This document shows, one piece after another, positions 1 through 5,357 of a stretch of 5,357 bases of DNA. The notes beneath the pieces were generated by a model that searched no databases, was not told the DNA's origin, and was given only the letters and a program-made list of their open reading frames with translations. Location of the stretch: contig JALVFC010000044.1 in NCBI GenBank assembly GCA_027030285.1, positions 1-5,357 on the forward strand, written 5' to 3'. Made by a program: the position numbers and the translations under genes. Source of the stretch: Thiotrichaceae bacterium (lineage in GTDB: Bacteria; Pseudomonadota; Gammaproteobacteria; Thiotrichales; Thiotrichaceae). Numbering within the stretch: the first letter of the stretch is position 1; the number at the start of each line of letters is the position of its first letter.

Positions 1-141
1 CGTACCTCCGGTAAAGTCCACACCTAACGCCAGACCTCTTACTGCAAGAGACACTATAGAGGCAATAATCAGCAACGCGGACAAAACCAGCGCTACTTTT
101 CCTGCCCTTAAAAAATTAATTTCTCTTTTTTCACTTTTCAT
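1..141 (-). CDS. secF: SecF, protein translocase subunit, N-terminal 47 residues (cut by window edge)
   Basis: SecF is an inner-membrane partner of SecD. Together they use the proton motive force to help complete protein export through SecYEG. Only the N-terminus is visible: a short charged cytoplasmic start (MKSEKREINF), then a hydrophobic first membrane segment at about residues 14-35 (KVALVLSALLIIASIVSLAV). It ends with GLALGVDFTGGT, the conserved SecF motif at the beginning of the first periplasmic domain. The ATG at 141-139 gives the usual SecF N-terminus. A weak GGA (153-151) lies about 9 bases upstream, with no strong Shine-Dalgarno sequence. The gene follows secD on the same strand after 37 bases, the standard order, so co-transcription is likely. 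The rest of the gene, roughly 250 or more residues in typical SecF proteins, lies outside the window. Confidence 0.95.
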   Translation of the reverse strand, partial: MKSEKREINFLRAGKVALVLSALLIIASIVSLAVRGLALGVDFTGGT

Positions 142-178
142 AATTTATTTTCCAAAACCAGTTTGAACCTGAGTCAAC

Positions 179-2044
179 TTAAATCGCAATTTTTTTCAGT
201 TTCCGTTTACCGTAGATCAAATTAATCATTGCCCGGGTTCCCATAATGGCTGTAAACATGGACGATAAAATACCGATCATCAGGGTGATCGCAAAACCTT
301 TAATTGGCCCGGTGCCAAAGGCATAAAGCACAACAGCTGCAATCAAGGTTGTGATGTTGGCATCGGCAATGGTTGACAGGGCTTTTTCATAACCGGAATT
401 AATCGCAGCATGAGGGGTTAGACCATTACGCAACTCCTCCTTGATCCGTTCATAGATCAATACATTGGCATCTACCGCCATACCTACCGTCAGGACGATA
501 CCCGCAATACCCGGAAGCGTCAGCGTTGCTTGCAACATTGACAATACCGCAACTATCAATACCAGATTCAACGCCAGAGCAAGATTGGCAACCAGACCAA
601 ACACCTTGTAGTAAATTGCCATAAACACCAGCACCAGCAAAAAACCCAGCATCACAGATTTAAAACCGGCATCAATATTGGCTTGCCCCAGGCTTGGTCC
701 AACAGTACGCTCCTCAACAATATAGACGGGAGCTGCCAACGCACCTGCTCTCAATAACAGCGCCAGCTTATGTGCTTCCTGTGGAGACTCCAGACCTGTC
801 GTCTGGAAACTGGCACCGAACGGCTCCAGAATGTTAGCAACGTTAATTACCTTTTTCTTCACCTCTTTCTTTTTATGCACAGTGCCGTCTTCATCGACCG
901 TTCTTTTGATCTTGGTCTCAATAAAAACAACCCCCATCGGCTGGTTTACATTTTGTGAGGTAAACTCCAGCATGCGCTTGGCACCTTTACCATCAAGGCG
1001 CAATGAAACGGAGGGGCTATTGGACTTTGAGTCAAAACCGGCAGCAGCACTGGTAATCTGATCCCCGGAAATAATAACCTCACGGTGTAGCAGTACAGGA
1101 TTTCCCTGTGCATCCTCATATAACACCATGCCACGCGGTATATTGCCTGTGCTTTTTGCCTGAAATGGATTATGCTCAGCATCAACTTTGTGATACTCAA
1201 GAGTTGCTGTCGCCCCTAGTGTATCTTTGGCACGAGCCGTATCCTGTATGCCGGGCAACTCTACAATAATCCGATCCAGCCCCTGCTGTTGAATAATAGG
1301 TTCTGACACACCCAGCTCATTCGTCCGATTACGTAAGGTGGTAATATTTTGTTTGAGCGCAAAACGCTTTTTTTCCTGTAATGTTTTCTGGTTAATTTTA
1401 ACGATGAGAATGGCTCCCCTGGAACCTTCTTTCTCATCAAAATCCAGCTCTCCCGGATTCGTTTTGGCAATCACAGCACGCCCTTTCTTCAAAGATTCTT
1501 CATCCTTGAAAACGACTTCCAGATGATCACCTTTAACCAACACCCCCTGATACCGAATCTTTTCTTTTCGCAATGATAAACGAATACTGTCCTTGTAATT
1601 GTTCATGGCTTTTTTGATGGCAGCATCCATATCCACTTCCATCAAAAAATGCACACCGCCACGCAAATCCAGCCCCATATACATGGGTTTGGCATGTAGT
1701 GCCCTTAACCAGCCAGGTGTTGTTGGTGCCAGATTCAGAGCAGTAACAAACTTGTTATCATCCAGTGTTTCACGTAATTTTTTTGCCGCTAACAACTGCG
1801 AATCCGAATCTGCAAACCGGGCGAGAATCTTGTCTCCTTCCAATTTGATGCTTTTGCTGGCAATACCTTGCTCAGACAATGTTGTTTTAACCTTCTCCAG
1901 TACCTGTTCAGAAACAACATTCTTGCCAATTGCCGTAATTTGAACGGCATTGTCAGAAGGAAATAAAATGGGTGAAGCATAAATAAGCCCGATTAGCGCA
2001 ACCAGGCCAATCAATACATACTTCCAGAGAGGATATCGATTCAT
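179..2044 (-). CDS. secD: SecD, protein translocase subunit
   Basis: SecD is an RND-like inner-membrane protein that, with SecF, uses the proton gradient to pull exported proteins through on the periplasmic side. The start chosen is the ATG at 2044-2042, giving 621 residues beginning MNRYPLWKYV, the classic SecD N-terminus; E. coli SecD is 615. The frame stays open upstream to a TTG at 2101, but those 19 residues (MGANELNARY...) do not look like SecD. Visible parts: membrane segment 1 at about 8-27; a large periplasmic region with the conserved GLDLRGGVHF motif at 124-133; then five C-terminal membrane segments between about 461 and 605. Asp525 in VGMAVDANVLIYERI corresponds to the essential membrane aspartate of E. 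coli SecD (Asp519). A lysine-rich stretch (KKKEVKKK, about 391-398) lies in a periplasmic part that is variable between species. Its Shine-Dalgarno is weak (GGTAG upstream). It follows yajC after 85 bases. Confidence 0.97.
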   Translation of the reverse strand: MNRYPLWKYVLIGLVALIGLIYASPILFPSDNAVQITAIGKNVVSEQVLEKVKTTLSEQGIASKSIKLEGDKILARFADSDSQLLAAKKLRETLDDNKFVTALNLAPTTPGWLRALHAKPMYMGLDLRGGVHFLMEVDMDAAIKKAMNNYKDSIRLSLRKEKIRYQGVLVKGDHLEVVFKDEESLKKGRAVIAKTNPGELDFDEKEGSRGAILIVKINQKTLQEKKRFALKQNITTLRNRTNELGVSEPIIQQQGLDRIIVELPGIQDTARAKDTLGATATLEYHKVDAEHNPFQAKSTGNIPRGMVLYEDAQGNPVLLHREVIISGDQITSAAAGFDSKSNSPSVSLRLDGKGAKRMLEFTSQNVNQPMGVVFIETKIKRTVDEDGTVHKKKEVKKKVINVANILEPFGASFQTTGLESPQEAHKLALLLRAGALAAPVYIVEERTVGPSLGQANIDAGFKSVMLGFLLVLVFMAIYYKVFGLVANLALALNLVLIVAVLSMLQATLTLPGIAGIVLTVGMAVDANVLIYERIKEELRNGLTPHAAINSGYEKALSTIADANITTLIAAVVLYAFGTGPIKGFAITLMIGILSSMFTAIMGTRAMINLIYGKRKLKKIAI

Positions 2045-2129
2045 ACGTTCTACCAACAATTGATTTATTTTATAACGGGCATTTAGCTCGTTAGCGCCCA
2101 ATCAGGGCAAATTGACTTATCAAACCCGA

Positions 2130-2459
2130 TTACAGGCTCTTCATGGTTCCTTTGGGCATGACATTAGAAATAGCATGTTTCTGTACCTTGAGTGTATTGC
2201 CCTCAGAAACCCTCATCTCGATAAAGTTTTCACCAATGTTGGTAACCTTGCCAAGAATACCACCACTAGTAACCACTTCATCTCCCTTTGATAATCCACT
2301 TAGCAATGCCTCATGCTCCTTGGCGCGTTTTTGCTGCGGCCGGATAATCATAAAGTACATAATGGCGAAAAAGATAGCCACCATGAAAACCAGCTGCAAA
2401 GGGTCACCACCGCCTTGTGGAGCACCCGTAGCATAAGCATCTGAAATAAAAAATCCCAT
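2130..2459 (-). CDS. yajC: YajC, Sec translocase accessory membrane protein
   Basis: YajC is a small inner-membrane protein that associates with SecDF at the SecYEG holotranslocon and is not essential in E. coli. The 109-residue product has the family layout. A short glycine-rich N-terminus precedes one membrane segment at about 21-39 (LQLVFMVAIFFAIMYFMII). The hallmark RPQQKRAKEHE follows at 40-50, then a small soluble domain with GDEVVTSGGILGKV at 59-72. The length matches E. coli YajC (110 residues). The ATG at 2459-2457 is supported by the best ribosome binding site in the window, AAGGAG at 2473-2468 with an 8-base spacing. It is followed by secD and secF. The usual upstream neighbours queA and tgt are absent; epmA lies upstream instead. 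Confidence 0.97.
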   Translation of the reverse strand: MGFFISDAYATGAPQGGGDPLQLVFMVAIFFAIMYFMIIRPQQKRAKEHEALLSGLSKGDEVVTSGGILGKVTNIGENFIEMRVSEGNTLKVQKHAISNVMPKGTMKSL

Positions 2460-2467
2460 CTTCCTTT

Positions 2468-2473
2468 CTCCTT
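2468..2473 (-). promoter_or_regulatory. Shine-Dalgarno sequence of yajC
   Basis: On the minus strand AAGGAG sits 8 bases before the yajC ATG, a near-ideal match and spacing. It is the only strong Shine-Dalgarno sequence in the window. The other starts have weak sites (efp AGAG, secF GGA, secD GGTAG) or none visible (epmA, epmB, the right-end gene). This suggests yajC translation starts independently of the gene before it. Confidence 0.85.
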
Positions 2474-2487
2474 AAAAGTTACCTTTT
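2474..2487 (-). other. Small possible hairpin abutting the yajC ribosome binding site
   Basis: On the minus strand AAAAG-GTAA-CTTTT forms a perfect 5-bp stem with a GNRA-type tetraloop, ending at the base before AAGGAG. The CAAAA on its 5' side can instead pair with TTTTG about 8 bases further upstream (loop AAATTCAC). Both stems are AU-rich and weak. This could be chance in AT-rich spacer; a regulatory role is not shown. Confidence 0.2.
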
Positions 2488-2584
2488 GGTGAATTTCAAA
2501 ATGAAGCTCACACAGTAATTATTGATACTGTTGCACGACCTTAAGCGCAGTAATGCTTGCAACCGACACAGCCATAAACGGCGC

Positions 2585-2614
2585 ATTATGCCACTGTCCA
2601 CGGAAAACTGATAA
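2585..2614 (-). promoter_or_regulatory. Candidate sigma-70 promoter for yajC-secD-secF, overlapping the end of epmA
   Basis: Read on the minus strand, a -35-like TTATCA (2614-2609, 4 of 6 matches to TTGACA) is followed after 18 bases by CATAAT (2590-2585, 5 of 6 matches to TATAAT). A TGG directly before the -10 hexamer gives an extended -10. The -10 overlaps the epmA stop codon. Transcription would begin near 2578 and leave a leader of roughly 118 bases before yajC. This is a consensus match by eye only. It fits the 126-base gap and the strong yajC ribosome binding site. Confidence 0.35.
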
Positions 2615-3518
2615 CTTCTTGCAATTTCTTTTTGCCAGTCAGGCATAGCAATAAGCGATCTATCCCAATAGCCACACCTGAACAAAAGGGCAAACCCTGT
2701 TGCATTGCCAGCAAAAAATGCTCATCTACAGGTATCTCCAACAAGCCTGCGCGTTCCCTGCTGCGCTGATCGGCATACAGCACATCAGCGTTTAACTGTG
2801 CATCCGTTTGTTCCTGATAACCATTGCCCAGCTCTACCTTGCCCAGATAAACCTCAAAGCGTTGTGCCACAGGCACGTCATCTTTACTTAAACAGGCAAG
2901 TGCCTTCTGTTTGGCGGGGTAATCATACACAAAAGTTAAGCAATCTTCCGAAAAAACAGGCTCTATGCAGTGAGTCATTAAAATATCCAGCATCGCTGAG
3001 TGATCCAGCTTACCCACCACATCCAGGTTTTTCCTGAGTATGCAATCATGCAATTCAGCCGTGTCAGCACTATGCGGATCAATATCCAGAACTTCAAGGA
3101 AGAGCTGCCGATAACTGACAAAACGGGAGATTTTCTGCACATTCGTTAGCAGGCTCAGTAACAGCTCTTCCACCTCCTGCATGAGCTGGTGGTAAGTAAA
3201 TTGCAGCCGGTACCATTCCAGCATGGTGAACTCAGGATTATGATAACGTCCCAACTCCCCTGCCCTCCAGACTTTACAGATCTGGTAAATATCTCCCACT
3301 CCCGCTGCCAGCAGCCGCTTCATGGGATACTCTGCTGAAGTATGCAAATAGCGTATTTGCTCACCAGGCACTCGCACCTGAAAAGACTCAATCGCGGGAT
3401 CTGTATTCCCTGCCTGGGACAGCGCCGGCGTTTCTACTTCCAGCACCTTGCGCTCATAAAAAAAAGCCCGAATATCATGCAATATTCGAGCTCTTAGCTG
3501 TAGTACCTCAATACCCAT
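2586..3518 (-). CDS. epmA: EpmA (GenX/PoxA/YjeA), EF-P beta-lysine ligase
   Basis: EpmA is a lysyl-tRNA synthetase paralogue that activates (R)-beta-lysine with ATP and joins it to Lys34 of EF-P instead of to tRNA. With the ATG at 3518-3516 it has 310 residues; E. coli EpmA has 325. It consists of a class II synthetase catalytic core only. The N-terminal anticodon-binding domain of LysS (about 500 residues) is missing, which marks it as EpmA. Motif 1 is VLEVETPALSQ (25-35). Motif 2 is WRAGELGRYHNPEFTMLEWY (84-103), containing the family signature GRYHNPEFTMLEWYR. RFEVYLGKVELGNGYQEQTD (220-239) matches the substrate-pocket region. Motif 3 is GVAIGIDRLLL (281-291). A TTG directly precedes the ATG (TTGATG), so a start one codon earlier cannot be excluded. 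No Shine-Dalgarno is visible. The start lies 17 bases after the efp stop, suggesting translational coupling to efp. Confidence 0.95.
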   Translation of the reverse strand: MGIEVLQLRARILHDIRAFFYERKVLEVETPALSQAGNTDPAIESFQVRVPGEQIRYLHTSAEYPMKRLLAAGVGDIYQICKVWRAGELGRYHNPEFTMLEWYRLQFTYHQLMQEVEELLLSLLTNVQKISRFVSYRQLFLEVLDIDPHSADTAELHDCILRKNLDVVGKLDHSAMLDILMTHCIEPVFSEDCLTFVYDYPAKQKALACLSKDDVPVAQRFEVYLGKVELGNGYQEQTDAQLNADVLYADQRSRERAGLLEIPVDEHFLLAMQQGLPFCSGVAIGIDRLLLCLTGKKKLQEVISFPWTVA

Positions 3519-3535
3519 CAAGTGCCGCGTAGAGA

Positions 3536-4105
3536 CTATGATTTCACTCGTGACACATATTCACCTGTTCGGGTATCAATTTTCAATACCTCTCCCTCTT
3601 CGATAAATAAAGGAACTTTAATCGTCGCACCCGTTTCTGTCGTTGCTGGCTTGGTACCACCTTGCGCAGTATCACCACGCACACCCGGATCACACTGGGT
3701 AATGGTCAATTCCACAAAATTGGGCGGCGTTACCAGTAACGGCACATCATTCCATAGTGTAACCATAACCGTATCACCGTCTTTTAACCAGTACTTCGCA
3801 TCACTCACAGCTGTTGCATCAGCTGCCACCTGCTCATAAGTCTCGGCATCCATAAAGTGCCAGAACTCACCATCGGTGTATAAATACTGCAAATCCTTTT
3901 CCACCACATCCGCAGCTTCCACACTCTCACCTGACTTAAATGTCTTGTCAACCACCTTACCTGTCTTCAGGTTGCGAATTTTCACACGGTTAAAAGCCTG
4001 CCCCTTACCCGGCTTTACAAACTCGTTGGTAATAATGCTGCAAGGGTCACCGTTTAAAATAAATTTCAGTCCACTCTTAAATTCATTAGTGCTATAAGTT
4101 GCCAT
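3536..4105 (-). CDS. efp: Elongation factor P (EF-P), lysine-34 type
   Basis: EF-P binds ribosomes between the P and E sites and promotes peptide bonds at consecutive prolines. The 189-residue protein is full length (E. coli EF-P, 188) and nearly colinear with it. It has the N-terminal KOW-like domain with loop VKPGKGQAF, where Lys34 is the residue that receives beta-lysine. The middle OB domain contains YTDGEFWHFMDAETYEQ (76-92). The C-terminal OB domain has GDTAQGGTKPATTETGATIKVPLF and ends GEYVSRVKS. Lysine at 34 together with adjacent epmA and epmB indicates the beta-lysyl route, not the arginine-rhamnose (EarP) route. The ATG at 4105-4103 yields the canonical MATY start, with a moderate AGAG (4116-4113) 7 bases upstream. 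The only Pro-Pro in the complete proteins of the window is its own TPPN (126-129), conserved in the family. It likely heads an operon with epmA. Confidence 0.98.
   Translation of the reverse strand: MATYSTNEFKSGLKFILNGDPCSIITNEFVKPGKGQAFNRVKIRNLKTGKVVDKTFKSGESVEAADVVEKDLQYLYTDGEFWHFMDAETYEQVAADATAVSDAKYWLKDGDTVMVTLWNDVPLLVTPPNFVELTITQCDPGVRGDTAQGGTKPATTETGATIKVPLFIEEGEVLKIDTRTGEYVSRVKS
4090..4098 (+). promoter_or_regulatory. Candidate extended -10 promoter for epmB, inside the efp start region
   Basis: TGCTATAAG (TG at 4090-4091, hexamer TATAAG at 4093-4098) is an extended -10 element with 5 of 6 matches to TATAAT. No good -35 is seen 16-18 bases upstream, which an extended -10 can tolerate. 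It lies within the first codons of efp on the opposite strand. Transcription would start near 4105, giving an epmB leader of about 30 bases. The same 8-mer TGCTATAA occurs in the promoter at 5181. Confidence 0.45.
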
Positions 4106-4134
4106 ATTTAATCTCTATTTGATGTGTTTGCCCT

Positions 4135-4164
4135 ATGATAACCGGAAACGTGACGAAAAATCAG
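4135..4164 (-). promoter_or_regulatory. Candidate efp promoter, -10 lying on the epmB start codon
   Basis: On the minus strand TATCAT (4140-4135) matches the -10 consensus at 5 of 6 positions. A weak -35-like CTGATT (4164-4159, 3 of 6) lies 18 bases upstream. Transcription would begin near 4128 and leave a leader of about 23 bases, consistent with the efp Shine-Dalgarno position. The -10 hexamer is the complement of the first two epmB codons (ATGATA). It was identified by eye only, and a stronger efp promoter could lie further inside epmB. Confidence 0.35.
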
Positions 4165-5169
4165 TCCCCAGAAAAGAAAAGTTTTAAAAAACCATCCCGT
4201 TGGCAAACACTGTTATCCGAAGCAGTGCGTGACCCGCTGGAATTGCTGCAACTACTGAACCTGCAACCTGAAAATGCAATGCCAGCCGACTTTAACCCAG
4301 AACATTTCCCCCTGCGTGTTCCCAGGGGGTTCATCGCTAAAATGCAAAAAAATAACTGGCAAGACCCTCTACTTAGGCAAGTTCTACCACTTGACGCCGA
4401 ACAGCGCATTAGCCCAGGCTTTCAACTTGATCCTGTGAATGATCTACATGCCACACAAGGCAAAGGCATGCTGCAAAAATATCATGGACGGGCATTAATC
4501 ATCACCACAGGAGCCTGCGCCATCCATTGCCGTTATTGCTTCCGCCAGCACTTTCCCTATCACTCAAACTCTGCCAATCCTGCCGAGTGGCAGGCTCTTG
4601 TCAGCAAACTAGACGCAAACCCATCTATCAGTGAAGTCATACTCAGTGGCGGTGATCCACTGACACTCAGTGATGCACGACTGGCAGCACTATGCCAGCA
4701 AATTACCGACATCCCGCACATTCATACCTTGCGGATTCACAGCCGCTTGCCGCTGGTATTGCCAGAGCGCATAGACGCAAGTTTTTTGCACTGGTTTTCT
4801 GCGCTCGACATACACAAGGTGGTCGTTATCCATGCCAATCATGCTCAGGAATTTTGTTCCAAAACTAGCCAGGTACTCAATAAGTTACGACAAAATGGTG
4901 CCTTGCTGCTGAATCAAAGTGTATTGCTAAAAGGTATTAATGATTCGGTGACAAGCCTGGTCGAACTCAGTCAGACCCTGCATGCCAACCAAGTACTCCC
5001 CTACTACTTGCACATGCTGGATCAGGTACAGGGAGCCGCTCACTATGCAGTGACTGAACAACATGCATTGCAACTCATGCAAGAGATAAGAAACCAGTTA
5101 CCGGGCTATCTGGTTCCGCGACTGGTGCGGGAAGTTTCCGGCAAACGGTCAAAGAGCCCCATTATCTGA
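4135..5169 (+). CDS. epmB: EpmB (YjeK), radical-SAM lysine 2,3-aminomutase for EF-P modification
   Basis: EpmB converts L-alpha-lysine to (R)-beta-lysine, the substrate EpmA attaches to EF-P. It uses S-adenosylmethionine, a [4Fe-4S] cluster and PLP. The 344-residue product (E. coli EpmB, 342) has the full family layout. RVPRGFI lies at 61-67 and DPLLRQVLP at 77-85. The radical-SAM cluster motif CAIHCRYCF has Cys128, Cys132 and Cys135, followed by RQHFPY. SGGDPL (171-176) is the SAM-contacting region. LRIHSRLPLVLP (199-210), LLNQSVLLKGIND (258-270) and LPYYLHMLDQVQGAAHY (288-304) follow. Near the C-terminus, VPRLVREVSGKRSKSP places Lys340 where the PLP-binding lysine of the family sits. No Shine-Dalgarno precedes the ATG; start choice rests on N-terminal length and the absence of a better start. 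The first 20 residues are lysine-rich and poorly conserved. It is divergent from efp with a 29-base gap. Confidence 0.96.
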   Translation: MITGNVTKNQSPEKKSFKKPSRWQTLLSEAVRDPLELLQLLNLQPENAMPADFNPEHFPLRVPRGFIAKMQKNNWQDPLLRQVLPLDAEQRISPGFQLDPVNDLHATQGKGMLQKYHGRALIITTGACAIHCRYCFRQHFPYHSNSANPAEWQALVSKLDANPSISEVILSGGDPLTLSDARLAALCQQITDIPHIHTLRIHSRLPLVLPERIDASFLHWFSALDIHKVVVIHANHAQEFCSKTSQVLNKLRQNGALLLNQSVLLKGINDSVTSLVELSQTLHANQVLPYYLHMLDQVQGAAHYAVTEQHALQLMQEIRNQLPGYLVPRLVREVSGKRSKSPII

Positions 5170-5180
5170 CAAATGGGATA

Positions 5181-5189
5181 TGCTATAAT
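5181..5189 (+). promoter_or_regulatory. Extended -10 sigma-70 promoter for the right-end gene
   Basis: TGCTATAAT contains a perfect -10 hexamer (5184-5189) with the TGN extension. It is the best promoter match in the window. No strong -35 is visible; TTATCT at 5162-5167 with 16-base spacing is the nearest candidate and lies in the final codons of epmB. The expected start of transcription is near 5195-5197, leaving a leader of about 60 bases to the ATG at 5258. The promoter begins only 11 bases after the epmB stop, and no terminator-like hairpin with a U-tract is seen between them. Confidence 0.65.
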
Positions 5190-5257
5190 GCTCACCGCAG
5201 AGCGTCAGAAGAAGATGTACTGAAAAAATAACAATAATAACAATTCAAAAAACCACC

Positions 5258-5357
5258 ATGAAAATTCTATCGCCAAAAACGACTATTTCTAACACTCCGC
5301 TAACCGCTGCACAGGCACGGAAATGGGTCAAACTCCTGCCCACCTCAAATTTTGGGG
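5258..5357 (+). CDS. Unidentified protein, N-terminal 33 residues (cut by window edge)
   Basis: An open frame starts at the ATG at 5258-5260 and runs to the window end without a stop. It begins MKILSPKTTISN and reaches KWVKLLPTSNFG. I do not recognise the gene. Residues 14-33 (PLTAAQARKWVKLLPTSNFG) could be a short amphipathic helix ending in an LPxxN-type turn. There is no signal peptide or membrane segment in the visible part. The reading frame is open upstream from 5189, but there is no other ATG, GTG or TTG in it before 5258. Reality is supported by the perfect extended -10 promoter about 70 bases upstream and by its position beyond the end of epmB. Against it, the visible part is short, and no Shine-Dalgarno is seen in the A-rich leader (5224-5257). 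Confidence 0.55.
   Translation, partial: MKILSPKTTISNTPLTAAQARKWVKLLPTSNFG

Noticed and set aside
1599..1943. Plus-strand ORF of 114 residues opposite secD
   Set aside because: It is antisense to a strongly conserved gene, shows no recognisable motif, and has no upstream ribosome binding site of note.
2045..2101. N-terminal extension of secD from a TTG at 2101
   Set aside because: The 19 extra residues do not resemble SecD, TTG is a poor start, and the ATG at 2044 gives the canonical MNRYPLWKY N-terminus and family length.
2045..2129. GCCC/GGGC pairings in the yajC-secD gap as a terminator or attenuator
   Set aside because: The stems are only 4 bp, or 7 bp with a 5-base bulge, and no U-tract follows. 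Termination here would also separate secD from yajC, contrary to the usual operon.
2143..2436. Plus-strand ORF of 97 residues opposite yajC
   Set aside because: It lies almost entirely within yajC on the other strand and has no family features, so it is a shadow.
2479..2685. Minus-strand ORF of 68 residues spanning the epmA end and the epmA-yajC gap
   Set aside because: It overlaps the conserved C-terminus of epmA in another frame, and its sequence resembles no protein family. It would be the only coding candidate in that gap, but nothing supports it.
2705..3037. Plus-strand ORF of 110 residues opposite epmA
   Set aside because: It is antisense to epmA, with a His/Pro/Cys-rich composition typical of a shadow frame.
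3522..3839. Plus-strand ORF of 105 residues opposite efp
   Set aside because: It has a GTG start and lies antisense to conserved efp codons, with no motif.
4122..4187. Short plus-strand ORF (21 residues, MCLPYDNRKR...) overlapping the epmB start in another frame
   Set aside because: There is no ribosome binding site, and the sequence is low-complexity and basic. It most likely reflects the A-rich start of epmB, although a role as an overlapping leader ORF cannot be excluded.

Overview
The window is ordinary, gene-dense chromosomal DNA of a proteobacterium, most likely gammaproteobacterial, or a betaproteobacterium that uses the lysine-type rather than the rhamnose-type EF-P modification. This rests on an EF-P with lysine at position 34, its two modification enzymes EpmA and EpmB, and the proteobacterial yajC-secD-secF order. 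The species cannot be fixed from the sequence. No tRNA, rRNA, CRISPR array, insertion sequence or phage gene is visible, and no gene-free stretch exceeds about 130 bases.

Layout: five genes lie on the minus strand, reading from right to left. They are efp (4105-3536), epmA (3518-2586), yajC (2459-2130), secD (2044-179) and secF (141-1, cut by the window edge). On the plus strand epmB (4135-5169) diverges from efp across a gap of only 29 bases. Behind epmB, a clear extended -10 promoter (5181-5189) precedes the start of an unidentified plus-strand gene (5258 onward, cut by the right edge).

How the genes work together: EpmB should convert L-alpha-lysine to (R)-beta-lysine. EpmA should activate it and attach it to Lys34 of EF-P. 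Modified EF-P then relieves ribosomes stalled at consecutive prolines. The whole target-plus-enzymes set is contiguous here, whereas in E. coli epmA lies away from efp/epmB. Downstream on the same strand, YajC, SecD and SecF form the accessory membrane complex that helps SecYEG export proteins using the proton motive force. Whether the EF-P genes and the Sec genes share one transcript is open. The efp-epmA junction is tight (17 bases). The epmA-yajC junction is looser (126 bases) and has a plausible internal promoter overlapping the epmA stop codon.

I found no clear undescribed system. The points most worth a second look are the EF-P/Sec gene arrangement, the very compact efp/epmB divergent control region, and the leader of the unknown gene at the right end.
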